Assembly: GCF_963666675.1 (NCBI RefSeq)
Contig: NZ_OY762929.1
Location: 4,808,001-4,872,000 of the forward strand
Source: an uncultured Desulfobacter sp.
GTDB lineage: Bacteria; Desulfobacterota; Desulfobacteria; Desulfobacterales; Desulfobacteraceae
DNA length: 64,000 nt
Direction: 5' to 3'
In this document: positions 8,791-17,905 of the stretch, piece after piece
Layout: every line of letters starts with the position of its first letter
Numbering within the stretch: position 1 is the first letter of the stretch
The notes under the pieces: generated by a model
Told to the model about the DNA's origin: nothing
The model's database searches: none
The model's input: the letters and a program-made list of their open reading frames with translations, nothing else
Made by a program: the position numbers and the translations under genes

Positions 8791-10071
8791 ATGCTTGATC
8801 TTAAATTGATTAAAAACGACCTGGATACTGTTGTCCAGGGCATGAAAAAACGTCGGGCTGATATTGATTTTTCCCCATTTCTCGAAAATGAGGAAAAGAA
8901 AAAAGCCCTCTTAATTGATATTGAAGAGTTACGTCACCTAAGAAATACTGTTTCTGATGAAATAGCAAAAATGAAGAAATCCGGCCAGGACGCCCAGCCC
9001 AGCATAGATAAGATGAAAGGCGTCTCCGAGCAAATCAAGGAAATGGATAAAAAGCTCAATGAACTTGAGGCCTGGATTAAGGATTTTCTTATTCATCTTC
9101 CAAACCTTCCCCATGAAGATGTCCCCATGGGCAAGGACGATACCGAGAACCGGCATGAAAAGACATGGGGGTCACTTCGCTCCTTTGATTTTCAGATCAA
9201 GGACCATGCTGATATTGCCGAAAATTTAGGCATCCTCGATCTTAAATGCGCCGCAAAACTTGCCGGATCCAGATTTCCGTTGTACATCGGCGCAGGCGCA
9301 CGCCTGGAACGTGCGCTGATTAACTTCATGCTGGACGTTCACACCACAGAGCACGGGTATAAGGAAGTGTTGCCGCCCTTTATCGTAAACAAAGAAACCA
9401 TGACCGGCACAGGCCAGTTACCTAAATTTGAAGAAGACCTTTTTAAGCTTGAAGGATGGGATTACTACCTGATTCCCACGTCGGAAGTGCCCATGACCAA
9501 TATCCCGTCCGGAGGGATCCTGGATGAATCCAGGCTGCCCATAAAATTTACGGCATTTACTCCCTGTTTCAGGTCCGAAGCAGGCTCTTACGGCAAAGAC
9601 ACCAAAGGACTGATCCGCCAGCACCAGTTCAACAAGGTGGAGATGGTTAAAATTACCCATCCGGAAACCTCATTTGATGAGCTTGAATCATTGCTGGCCA
9701 ATGCAGAAGACATTCTCCAGCGCCTGGAACTGCCCTACCAGGTGGTCACCCTGTGCACCGGGGACCTGGGATTTTCCGCCACCAAAACCTATGACATTGA
9801 GGTATGGATGCCCGGCCAGGATAAATACCGGGAGATCTCCTCATGTTCCAACTGCCTTGATTTCCAGGCCAGGCGGGCAAACATCCGGTTCAGACGGGAA
9901 AATGTCAAAAAACCTGAGTTCTGCCACACCTTGAACGGGTCCGGACTGGCCGTGGGCAGGACCTTTGCAGCAATTCTTGAAAACTATCAAATGGAAGACG
10001 GAACCGTCAAAGTGCCCAAGGCACTGGTACCGTACATGGGAGGCTTAGAAGTAATTGAACACGAATCTTGA
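8791..10071 (+). CDS. serS: Seryl-tRNA synthetase
   Basis: The 426-residue class II aminoacyl-tRNA synthetase charges tRNA-Ser (and tRNA-Sec) with serine. The N-terminal long coiled-coil arm that contacts the tRNA spans roughly 30-105 (KKRRADIDF ... NELEAWIKDFLIHLPNLP). The catalytic domain has the TSEVP serine-site motif, motif 2 in FRSEAGSYGKDTKGLIRQHQ and motif 3 in GSGLAVGRTFAAILENYQ near the C-terminus. ATG 8791 gives the canonical MLDLKLIKNDLD start. A possible promoter lies upstream (TTGACT at 8693-8698, weak -10 around 8716). Its last 17 bases overlap the proposed start of thrC, implying cotranscription. Confidence 0.97.
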   Translation: MLDLKLIKNDLDTVVQGMKKRRADIDFSPFLENEEKKKALLIDIEELRHLRNTVSDEIAKMKKSGQDAQPSIDKMKGVSEQIKEMDKKLNELEAWIKDFLIHLPNLPHEDVPMGKDDTENRHEKTWGSLRSFDFQIKDHADIAENLGILDLKCAAKLAGSRFPLYIGAGARLERALINFMLDVHTTEHGYKEVLPPFIVNKETMTGTGQLPKFEEDLFKLEGWDYYLIPTSEVPMTNIPSGGILDESRLPIKFTAFTPCFRSEAGSYGKDTKGLIRQHQFNKVEMVKITHPETSFDELESLLANAEDILQRLELPYQVVTLCTGDLGFSATKTYDIEVWMPGQDKYREISSCSNCLDFQARRANIRFRRENVKKPEFCHTLNGSGLAVGRTFAAILENYQMEDGTVKVPKALVPYMGGLEVIEHES

Positions 10072-11554
10072 TCTGTTCCCGGAAGATATCAGACCGCATA
10101 TCATCCCCTCGCCAAAGGGGGAGATGTACTATAAATGTCTTGGCTGCGGTGCCGAATACGGCATTGAAGAACTTTTATACGTGTGCCCGGCGTGCAACCA
10201 GGTATTGCTGATCCATGACCGAAACAAAGATCAGCTCAAGGCCGTTTCAGGAGAAACCTGGCAAAAAATATTTGATTACCGCAAAATGCTTAAAGTCCCG
10301 GCCCTTAAAGGAATTTACCGGTACCACGAGTTCATCGGCCCCAGCATCCCCCTTGAATCCATCATTTATCTGGGAGAAGGTCACACACCGATGGTGGAGG
10401 CCAACGCCGGGCTCCAGGAAAAAACCGGGGTCAAGTTTTATTACAAAAACGACGGCCAGAATCCTTCAGCTTCGTTTAAAGACAGGGGCATGGCGTCTGC
10501 CCTCTCCAGCATAAAATATCTGATTGACCAGGGTTTGGTATCCGAGGTGATATCGGTATGCGCCTCCACTGGGGACACCTCGGCATCGGCAGCCCTCTAC
10601 GCCTCTTATCTGGGCTCCCAGGTAAAATCAGCCGTACTTTTGCCCCATAAAAAGGTCACCTCCGCCCAGTTGGCCCAACCTTTGGGAAGCGGGGCCAGGG
10701 TCTTTGAAATCCCGGGGGTTTTTGACGACTGCATGAAAGTTGTGGAGCATCTCTCCTCAAGTTACCCTGTGGCACTGCTCAACTCCAAAAATGCCTGGCG
10801 GATACTTGGCCAGGAGTCTTACGCCTATGAGATTGCCCAGGATTTTGACTGGGATATGGACAAAAAAGTGGTCATGATCCCCATCGGTAATGCCGGTAAT
10901 ATTTCAGCGGTCATGAACGGCTTTCTAAAATTTTACCACACCGGCATCATCAAGACGCTGCCGAAAATCATCGGGGTCCAGTCCGAACATGCAGATCCGG
11001 TATACAAATATTACCTTGAACCCGATGAGAGCAAACGAGAATTCACCCCGGTTCAGACCCAGCCAAGTGTGGCCCAGGCAGCCATGATCGGAAATCCCGT
11101 CTCCATGCCCCGGGTTATCCAGATTGCCCGGGAATATGATGCGGCCAGCGGCCACAGAAACGTGTTTGTGGTCCAGGTCAAAGAGCAGCAGATCATGGAC
11201 TGGCAGCTTACGGCCAACCAGAACGGGCATATCACCTGCACCCAGGGGGGCGAGTGCCTTGCCGGCATGGTCCAGGCAAAGGCATTAAATCTTGTGGATG
11301 AAGACGAAACCGTCATCCTGGACGCCACGGCCCATGCCATTAAATTTTCCGGTTTCCAGGACCTCTATTTCAAAGGCGAACTGGCTGACACCTACGGCAT
11401 TTCATCGGACAGCCGGTTTGTTAATTTACCGGATCTTGTTTCACCCGATGACCCGGACTTGGTTCCATCCCAGGAAAAGCCCCTGGGGTCATCTGAATTT
11501 GAAAAATTCGTAAAGGATGTATCACAAAAAATCGCCACCCGTTTAGGGCTTTGA
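10055..11554 (+). CDS. thrC: Threonine synthase (PLP-dependent), with N-terminal zinc-ribbon-like segment
   Basis: Threonine synthase converts O-phosphohomoserine to threonine. The 499-residue protein carries the PLP-lysine motif NPSASFKDRGMASALS at about residues 136-151, SVCASTGDTSASAALYA and the phosphate-binding IPIGNAGNISAVMNGF, all typical of fold-type II enzymes. Near the N-terminus YKCLGCGAEYGI and YVCPACNQVLL form a CxxC-CxxC knuckle, common in one threonine synthase subclass. The proposed start is TTG 10055, inside the end of serS, with GGGAGG 11 nt upstream; ATG 10124 would sit right against its own G-rich site and is less likely. The gene is coupled to the LysM gene 3 bp downstream. 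Confidence 0.93.
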   Translation: MNTNLDLFPEDIRPHIIPSPKGEMYYKCLGCGAEYGIEELLYVCPACNQVLLIHDRNKDQLKAVSGETWQKIFDYRKMLKVPALKGIYRYHEFIGPSIPLESIIYLGEGHTPMVEANAGLQEKTGVKFYYKNDGQNPSASFKDRGMASALSSIKYLIDQGLVSEVISVCASTGDTSASAALYASYLGSQVKSAVLLPHKKVTSAQLAQPLGSGARVFEIPGVFDDCMKVVEHLSSSYPVALLNSKNAWRILGQESYAYEIAQDFDWDMDKKVVMIPIGNAGNISAVMNGFLKFYHTGIIKTLPKIIGVQSEHADPVYKYYLEPDESKREFTPVQTQPSVAQAAMIGNPVSMPRVIQIAREYDAASGHRNVFVVQVKEQQIMDWQLTANQNGHITCTQGGECLAGMVQAKALNLVDEDETVILDATAHAIKFSGFQDLYFKGELADTYGISSDSRFVNLPDLVSPDDPDLVPSQEKPLGSSEFEKFVKDVSQKIATRLGL

Positions 11555-11557
11555 TGT

Positions 11558-13057
11558 ATGTTTTTTTTCCGGGCCGACATAATAAAACGAATTATTATCA
11601 TCCCGGCAGTGCTGTTTTTTTTCACCCCCTGCGCCGCGTTTTCGGCAGCGGGGGTGAAAACCAGTTTTAAAAAATATGCCCTTTTCAGCTACAATGATCA
11701 GCTGTACCTGTGCGAGCCTTATCTGGTGCAACAAAATGAGTGGTTGTATAAAATTTTTCGCCAGAAAGGAGAAATATCCGCCTCGGATTTTCCGCTGTTC
11801 CTAAAAATTTTTAAGCACATTAATCCTGACATCGGCAACATTGATGCCATTTCCCCCGGCAGCAGAATTCTAATCCCCCTGAAACCCGTGGACAAGAACG
11901 CTTACGAACAGGAGAACAACGGCACAGTGGAAGTTCCTATGCTCGCATTTTCCACACCAATGCCACCCGGCATCGTATCCCGGCATACGTACAAACACAA
12001 AGTCAAAGCAGGAGATACGATATCGGAACTGCTCTCCAAAGAATTTTTAACGTCCAGCGGCAATGTATCCAAGGTCGGGGAAAAAGCGATACTTCATCTG
12101 AATCCAGATATAAAAGACATCAACTATATTTATCAGGGGAAAAGCATCACGCTCCCCGATCCGTCTCTTCTTTCCCAGCCCTGGTTTAACAATTTGATTG
12201 CCATGAAAACAACAGACGTTCCGCCCACAGAGCGCATGCCTGGAGAAAAACGAACAGCCCATCATGCCCCCAAACAGATCTCCATGGCGGAATTGGCCCA
12301 ATTAAAACGATACACCCGGCTCATCCAAGGTCACCTCATGCACCAGGGCAACCTATTTTTCCCACCCGTCAACCAAGCCGATAAACCTAAATTCATTGAC
12401 CTGTCAAAAACGCCGGTCATGATTGACGATACCGGAAAGAAAACCCTGCTGCTTGGTCCTGAGCGCACCGAAGCATCCATGGATCCTGATATTGTTGCTG
12501 CCATGAAAGCCTATTGGAAGGATCTGCAATTTAAACACGTCCGTGATGTTCTACAAGCCAATGCACGGCTCAGCACACGGACCATGAAAGATGTGCCCGA
12601 ATCACCGGAATCATTAATCAAAACAATTTTGGCCGGCACACCCTATTCCTATGAGCCCCTGGTCATTTTTCCCGTATCCTTAAACACGATACAGATAACA
12701 GTCTCTTTAGGCCGAATCACCCATGACCATGCCCCTGATATTTTAATCAATTCGGGCAGTGTTTACGGCAGTGCACTTGACGCATTAAAGCATCAGGGAT
12801 ACCGAATTATAGACCTGCCGACGAATCTTAATTTTGAAGAGACTTGTATTCGCCTTTTTTCCCAGCTTGGGTATCAGGTATGGAAAAATCCATCTTTCAA
12901 TTCGAATCGGAAAGTAAAAAAAATCCAGGGTATTTACGCTGAAAAAGGGATGGAAAAACGTTTTTTCACCAGGACACCTCCTTTTAAAAGTGCCGCAGAC
13001 TTTCTGGAAAATGAAAAAATTGATGTGATTATGCTAGAGAAGGAGCCAGCCCAATGA
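11558..13057 (+). CDS. Exported LysM-domain protein, function unknown
   Basis: The 499-residue protein has an N-terminal signal sequence (hydrophobic run RIIIIPAVLFFFTPCAAFSAA, likely cleaved after AFSA). It carries two LysM-like regions: a divergent one around 60-110 ending ISPGSRILIPL, and a clearer one at about 147-205 starting YKHKVKAGDTISELL and ending YQGKSITLPD. LysM modules bind peptidoglycan or chitin sugars, so attachment to the cell wall in the periplasm is likely. The C-terminal half (about 250-499) matches nothing I recognise. ATG 11558 follows the thrC stop by 3 bp, and its own stop overlaps the TPR lipoprotein start (ATGA), so the last two genes are translationally coupled and probably work together at the envelope. 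Confidence 0.72.
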   Translation: MFFFRADIIKRIIIIPAVLFFFTPCAAFSAAGVKTSFKKYALFSYNDQLYLCEPYLVQQNEWLYKIFRQKGEISASDFPLFLKIFKHINPDIGNIDAISPGSRILIPLKPVDKNAYEQENNGTVEVPMLAFSTPMPPGIVSRHTYKHKVKAGDTISELLSKEFLTSSGNVSKVGEKAILHLNPDIKDINYIYQGKSITLPDPSLLSQPWFNNLIAMKTTDVPPTERMPGEKRTAHHAPKQISMAELAQLKRYTRLIQGHLMHQGNLFFPPVNQADKPKFIDLSKTPVMIDDTGKKTLLLGPERTEASMDPDIVAAMKAYWKDLQFKHVRDVLQANARLSTRTMKDVPESPESLIKTILAGTPYSYEPLVIFPVSLNTIQITVSLGRITHDHAPDILINSGSVYGSALDALKHQGYRIIDLPTNLNFEETCIRLFSQLGYQVWKNPSFNSNRKVKKIQGIYAEKGMEKRFFTRTPPFKSAADFLENEKIDVIMLEKEPAQ

Positions 13058-13809
13058 AAACAAAACTGTTTATACTGATTTGCATCTGTGCCTTTACGGC
13101 AGCGTGTACCTCAACGGTACAGCCCCAGAAACAAAATAAAATCGCCCAGGCAATTAAAAAGGAAGGGGATGTATTCCAGGTCCAGGGGAACTATACGGCG
13201 GCGCTGAACAAACTGCTTGAAGCAGAAGAATTGGCTCCCGACGATCCATTTATTCAAAATAGTCTGGGCTTGGCCTACATGGGAAAAGAAAGGGATGATA
13301 TGGCCATAAAATCGTTTAACAAAGCCCTGTCACTCAAGCCCGATTACACCGAAGCCTTGAATAATCTTGGTGCAGCCTATCTACGGGATGAAAAATGGAA
13401 CATTGCCATAAAAACCTTCAACAAAGTGCTTGAAGATATCACATACCCCACGCCCCATTACCCTCTGGCCAATATCGGTTGGGCCTCAATGAAACAGGGG
13501 GACTACGCTGTCGCCCAAAAATATTTCCTTAAGGCATTAAGGGAAGTGCCCGGATTTATCCCTGCGATCCATGGACTTGCCCAGTTATACATACGCACCG
13601 GCCAGCCCAACAGGGCCATAGCTTACCTGGATAAAAATCTGAAAAAATCGCCGGATACGGTCATATACCATGCCGACCTTGCCCAGGCCTATGAGGCCTG
13701 CGGACAAACCCGGCAGGCCGTCAAAGCCTGGAAGGTGACCAAACAGTTGGCCCGTGAAAATTCAACCCTCTACCATAAGGCAGAACAGCGTCTGTTTGAA
13801 CTACAGTAA
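13054..13809 (+). CDS. TPR lipoprotein, PilF/PilW-like
   Basis: The 251-residue lipoprotein has a signal peptide ending in the lipobox FTAAC (Cys18), so it is anchored in a membrane from the periplasmic side. At least five tetratricopeptide repeats follow (for example AALNKLLEAEELAPDDP, AIKSFNKALSLKPDY, AIKTFNKVLEDI, AQKYFLKALREVPGF, AIAYLDKNLKKSPD). Length and layout resemble PilF/PilW, the outer-membrane pilotin that helps assemble the PilQ secretin. With pilMNOPQ starting 2 kb away this is a reasonable assignment, but TPR lipoproteins are generic and BamD-like or other scaffold roles are not excluded. Its start overlaps the LysM gene stop by 4 nt. Confidence 0.72.
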   Translation: MKTKLFILICICAFTAACTSTVQPQKQNKIAQAIKKEGDVFQVQGNYTAALNKLLEAEELAPDDPFIQNSLGLAYMGKERDDMAIKSFNKALSLKPDYTEALNNLGAAYLRDEKWNIAIKTFNKVLEDITYPTPHYPLANIGWASMKQGDYAVAQKYFLKALREVPGFIPAIHGLAQLYIRTGQPNRAIAYLDKNLKKSPDTVIYHADLAQAYEACGQTRQAVKAWKVTKQLARENSTLYHKAEQRLFELQ

Positions 13810-13820
13810 AACAGCGGCGT

Positions 13821-15422
13821 TCACACCTTGTCAAATGGCTGATACCGTCCCGGAGCAATGATTCCTTCCGGATCCAATATGGTTTTGATCTCTTTTGTTA
13901 CCTCCCAGAAGGTTTCGGACCCTTCTGCCAATTTTTTCATGGTATGAATATTGGTTCTGTACGGTACATATCCTTGGGACATGATCAGGCTGAAAAAAGC
14001 ATCATAACATGCCTGTGCCTGTTTGCACTCCCCGGGATCATCCTTATCATAAGCAATGGTAATGACGCTGACCATGGCCCGCTCAGTGATTAGAGACACG
14101 GTGATCAGGGGCTCAAAACCGTATTTCTCAAACACCGGATTTACCAATTGAATCAAACGCTCGGCCGTCTGCCCGGTCATGGGCATAATCGGGGCGATCC
14201 ACATCATGCCGGCGTTAAAATCAAGTGGGTCGGCTATGCTGCCGGGTTTAACCTCCGTTTTGACCCGCCAGAGGGTGCCAAACAAAAAGGCATCGGTGGG
14301 CTCACCTTTTAACAGTCCAAACACCTTATCCACAGATTTCAATTTAGTTTTCAACTCCGGGAACATGGGAAATCGATCAAGCAGTCCTGACAGGCAGTTT
14401 AAGAGACTCAGGGTACGATCGCCAACAAACCGAATCTGCCCCAGTGGTTTTAACGCCTCTTTTAGCGCCTTGCGCGTCATACGCACCTGGCCGCGACTGC
14501 CATAAATGGCTCCACTGACATTCCAGGCCCCGAATCCCCCTCTTTTGCAGAACTGATTTCGCAAATCATCCGTCAACGGTGTTTTATTTCCGGCTTTTTT
14601 CCAAGGGTATTGATTGAATGAAGAAAAGACCCTCAGATCATTGCCGATATGGATGAGGCTTTGAATCTGACCACTCAGCTTCAATGGACGCAGTGCATCC
14701 ACTACCGCCGCCAGATCCTGGTCTCGGGGTACGGTACAGTAAAACATATTCAAACATTCCGGAGCAGGCATCAACCAGATCCCCAGCCGGGTTACGACAC
14801 CGAAATTGGACTGGGTAAACAACCCATCCATATATGGCCCGATACCGTATTTAAATACATAGGTGGACTGGGCATTATCATAATGTCCGTACCCTGTTTT
14901 CAGGGTTCGTCCATCCCCAAGGACCACTTCCATACCGCAGGAGTGCAGAAAATGGTCACCATAGGGTGTGTGGCCGAACCCCCGCTCCATGGTATTGCCC
15001 AAGACACTGGCCTCAGGTCCTGAGCCGCTGCAGTCCAGCCACAGCGGGATGTTATTTTCTTTTAGATAGGAGACGAGCTGAATCTGGGTCACCCCGGGCT
15101 CAATCACGGCATATGCCAGGGTTTCATCCACATGTATAATCCGGTTCATCCGGGACAGATCCAGGATTACCTGCCCATCCCCCACGGCACAGGCTGAACC
15201 GTACCCCCAGTTACATCCCCGACTCACCGGATAAAGGGCGACATGAGTTTCTTTCGCCGTATTTATGATACGCGTAACCTCACTGCGATTTTTCGGCTTT
15301 ACAACAGCCGCAGGCGTAGTACCCTCCGGCAATGTGGCCCTGGAATACCGATGGATCGTTGACACATCGGTAAAAACAAATGCATCTCCGACGATATTTT
15401 TAAACTTCTGTATGGGGAGCAT
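13821..15422 (-). CDS. FAD-linked oxidase of the vanillyl-alcohol oxidase / p-cresol dehydrogenase family
   Basis: The 533-residue flavoenzyme has an N-terminal FAD-binding PCMH-type domain (AAVVKPKNRSEVTRIINTA, then SRGCNWGYGSA, DLSRMNRI, VIEPGVTQIQL) and the subgroup signature GNTMERGFGHTPYGDHFLHS, closest to 4-cresol dehydrogenase, eugenol hydroxylase and vanillyl-alcohol oxidase. A C-terminal cap domain ends TKEIKTILDPEGIIAPGRYQP, where PGRY is typical of the family. The RxMHH-type segment that carries the covalent flavin His in vanillyl-alcohol oxidase reads ERAMVSVI here, so the flavin may not be His-linked. No signal peptide or cytochrome partner gene is seen. The substrate is unknown; a 4-alkylphenol or a hydroxy-acid is possible. 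Confidence 0.8.
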   Translation of the reverse strand: MLPIQKFKNIVGDAFVFTDVSTIHRYSRATLPEGTTPAAVVKPKNRSEVTRIINTAKETHVALYPVSRGCNWGYGSACAVGDGQVILDLSRMNRIIHVDETLAYAVIEPGVTQIQLVSYLKENNIPLWLDCSGSGPEASVLGNTMERGFGHTPYGDHFLHSCGMEVVLGDGRTLKTGYGHYDNAQSTYVFKYGIGPYMDGLFTQSNFGVVTRLGIWLMPAPECLNMFYCTVPRDQDLAAVVDALRPLKLSGQIQSLIHIGNDLRVFSSFNQYPWKKAGNKTPLTDDLRNQFCKRGGFGAWNVSGAIYGSRGQVRMTRKALKEALKPLGQIRFVGDRTLSLLNCLSGLLDRFPMFPELKTKLKSVDKVFGLLKGEPTDAFLFGTLWRVKTEVKPGSIADPLDFNAGMMWIAPIMPMTGQTAERLIQLVNPVFEKYGFEPLITVSLITERAMVSVITIAYDKDDPGECKQAQACYDAFFSLIMSQGYVPYRTNIHTMKKLAEGSETFWEVTKEIKTILDPEGIIAPGRYQPFDKV

Positions 15423-15488
15423 GATAATAAATGCACTCTGTTTTTATAATATGCAATAGCAGCCATGCCAAACCTAGACAAGCTCTAA

Positions 15489-15546
15489 ATAACGGCCATG
15501 GGCCAACCTGACATATCAGCACTGAAGGACAGCCCACAACGAAGGT
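15489..15546 (+). repeat. Dispersed intergenic repeat, family A, copy 1
   Basis: The stretch reads TAACGGCCATGGGCCAACCTGACATAT... and aligns over about 57 bp with 47938-47995 (roughly three quarters identical by eye). The core also recurs inverted at 39760-39780. GGCCATGGGCC is nearly self-complementary, so the RNA could fold. It lies between the flavin oxidase and pilQ. No reading frame is present in it. Confidence 0.65.
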
Positions 15547-15588
15547 TGAAAGAACCCAGTAACTTACTGAGCGCTTTCATATAAAAAA

Positions 15589-17904
15589 TTATTCCATAAC
15601 ATGTCTTTTTTGCTCAAGCTGAACAATGGAAGGGGTCAGAAAAATAAGCAATTCATCGCGATCGTCAGACTTGGATTTTGAGCCAAAAAGATAACCTAAC
15701 CCCGGGATACCTGCCAGAAACGGTATACCATCTTCGTCGTGGCTCTGGGTCGTCTTGACCACACCGCCGATAACAACCGTATCATTATTATTAACCAAAA
15801 GTTCCGTTTCCGCCTCATTGGTCGCCAAGGTGGGAACATTATCGGAACTGAAGCCGGCAATGTCATTTTTGGTCAATCGCACGGTCATGGAAATTCTGTT
15901 GTCCGGTGTAACATGGGGCGTTACTTCCAGCAACAGGTCAATGTCTTTGTACTCCACAGATGGATTGCCTGCCTCATCCTGTACTGAATAGGCATATTCC
16001 TGTCCCTGCTTGATCATGGCCTTTTTATTGTCCAGGGTCAAAATCCTCGGGGAAGATACAATCCTGACATCACCCTGTTCTTCGGACGCCTCAAGTTGTG
16101 CATTCAGAGCACTAACAGAGGACCCGAACAGATTAAAAAACGAAAAGTCACCTGACAGTCCCACCACGCTAGCCCCGGCACCGTTAATCGACACAGAATA
16201 ATCATCCACAAAGTTCGATGTCACATCGGAATCGTTGGACAGATTCCAGTTGACGCCAAAACTTCTGGAAAACTCCTTGGTCACTTCAACCACCTTGGCC
16301 TCGATCATAATCTGGGGTGTCACTTTATCCAGGCGGAAAATCAACTCATTGGCCTGGTCGATCTTTGCCTGGGTATCGGTAATGATCAGCATATTGGTGC
16401 GGGTATCCACCGAGATCCTGCCCCGATCCGGGGTCAAAATCTGGGTGACATGGGGTTCAATATCAGCCTTTGCATCTGAATAATTCACTGGGATATATTC
16501 GGTAACAAGGGGCTCCAAGGCCTTTTTTTGATCTTCGGATTTCTGCCGGGCCGCAATGGCTTCCTGACGTTCGTTTTCCTCCCTGGCAAGGGTTGCCGTG
16601 GTGGCAATGCGGATAACATTACTCTCCATCTTTTTCCCAAGGCCGTTCATTTTCAACACAAGATCAAGGATCTGATCCCAGGGTACCGGGTCCTGAAGGC
16701 TCAAGGTGACCTTGCCTTCCACATCTCTATCAATGGCAAAATTTTTGCCGCTCACACTTTTCAATATCCTGAAAACATTTTTAATATCCGTTTCATAAAA
16801 ATCCAGTTTGATTTTTTCACCGGTGTACCGGACCGAGGCAGGATTCAACAACGGATCTTGATCTAAGGAAATACCCGATTCTTTGGCTATTGACGCCTCC
16901 GGATTCGGTTCTTCCCCCCCCGTATGGACCTTTTGCGTTGTGCTCATATTCACTTTAGCCTTATCAAATTCAGGCGGAGAGAGGGTAGAGGCTTCAAAAT
17001 TCATATGAATGCCCTTGGTGGTCTGAACCACCTGGAACGGCACTTTTTCCCTGACCTTGATATCCACCAGGGTATCATTGGGATTTGCCGGATTTGGACG
17101 GGGCATCACCTGCTCCACGGCAGAATTAAAATACCGTGTCATCAGGGGCCGCTGGTGGTGTAGCGGCACCATGGTATTATACAGTATCAATGCGATGGAA
17201 TCATTGCGGTTCTGAATGGTTTCGTATCGAACCGGATGATCCGTTAAAATCTGAATGTCGGACTGACCCGAATCATTGGTATCAAATTCAATATGGGTCA
17301 GATGGGCTGTTGTGCCGGGGATGGTAGCATCTTCGGGCAGCACTGGCGCCTCTTCTAGCGCCATAGGGGGTATATCGCCAACAGAATCCGCGCCGTCCAT
17401 GGGCCCCAAATCCCCCCGGTCCCCCTTGAGAATAATCCCCAAACGACCTGGTTGTTCCTCCACAATGTACGGCAGATCCGCTTTCAGCAGAATATCCACC
17501 TTCACCGTTGTCTGGGCCTCGTCAACAAACCCCACCTTAATACCGCTGACACGGGGATCTGAAAAAGAGCCGGCATCCACACCGGGGGCAAGACGGACAT
17601 TGGCCAAATAGACACTCACAGCAAAAGGGAACGCCTGCTTAATGGAGGTATAATCATCCAACCCGGGGGTCCCCTGTATCCATACTTCAAACACATCTGC
17701 TTTGGGGTTGACCCATAGTTTATCAACCGTGTTAGGCACAGACACGGAATTGCTCTGGGCATTCAGGCGTTGGTTTACTTTGTCTGCATCTGCCGGCGTG
17801 GCGCTGGGTTGGTTAACGCACCCTGCCGTAAAGGAAAGCAGCAGAACCGACATGATAAGACCTGTCCCATAATGTCTGACAGCAGATCGATAATTATCCA
17901 TCAT
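15589..17904 (-). CDS. pilQ: Type IV pilus secretin PilQ (lipoprotein form)
   Basis: PilQ forms the outer-membrane channel through which the pilus fibre passes. From ATG 17904 it is 771 residues: a lipoprotein-type signal with lipobox FTAGC (Cys29), two AMIN-like peptidoglycan-binding beta domains (about 40-330), an STN/N0 domain (KLDFYETDIKNVFRILKSVS), a secretin N1 domain (YIPVNYSDAKADIEPHVTQI ... DTRTNMLIITDTQAKI) and the C-terminal secretin beta-barrel (QIMIEAKVVEVTKEFSR ... PFLAGIPGLGYLFGSKS, then DELLIFLTPSIV). The upstream in-frame ATG 17946 lies inside pilP; 17904, with a GGGGA site just before it and 1 bp after the pilP stop, is the better start. Last gene of pilMNOPQ. Confidence 0.95.
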   Translation of the reverse strand: MMDNYRSAVRHYGTGLIMSVLLLSFTAGCVNQPSATPADADKVNQRLNAQSNSVSVPNTVDKLWVNPKADVFEVWIQGTPGLDDYTSIKQAFPFAVSVYLANVRLAPGVDAGSFSDPRVSGIKVGFVDEAQTTVKVDILLKADLPYIVEEQPGRLGIILKGDRGDLGPMDGADSVGDIPPMALEEAPVLPEDATIPGTTAHLTHIEFDTNDSGQSDIQILTDHPVRYETIQNRNDSIALILYNTMVPLHHQRPLMTRYFNSAVEQVMPRPNPANPNDTLVDIKVREKVPFQVVQTTKGIHMNFEASTLSPPEFDKAKVNMSTTQKVHTGGEEPNPEASIAKESGISLDQDPLLNPASVRYTGEKIKLDFYETDIKNVFRILKSVSGKNFAIDRDVEGKVTLSLQDPVPWDQILDLVLKMNGLGKKMESNVIRIATTATLAREENERQEAIAARQKSEDQKKALEPLVTEYIPVNYSDAKADIEPHVTQILTPDRGRISVDTRTNMLIITDTQAKIDQANELIFRLDKVTPQIMIEAKVVEVTKEFSRSFGVNWNLSNDSDVTSNFVDDYSVSINGAGASVVGLSGDFSFFNLFGSSVSALNAQLEASEEQGDVRIVSSPRILTLDNKKAMIKQGQEYAYSVQDEAGNPSVEYKDIDLLLEVTPHVTPDNRISMTVRLTKNDIAGFSSDNVPTLATNEAETELLVNNNDTVVIGGVVKTTQSHDEDGIPFLAGIPGLGYLFGSKSKSDDRDELLIFLTPSIVQLEQKRHVME

Positions 17905-17905
17905 C

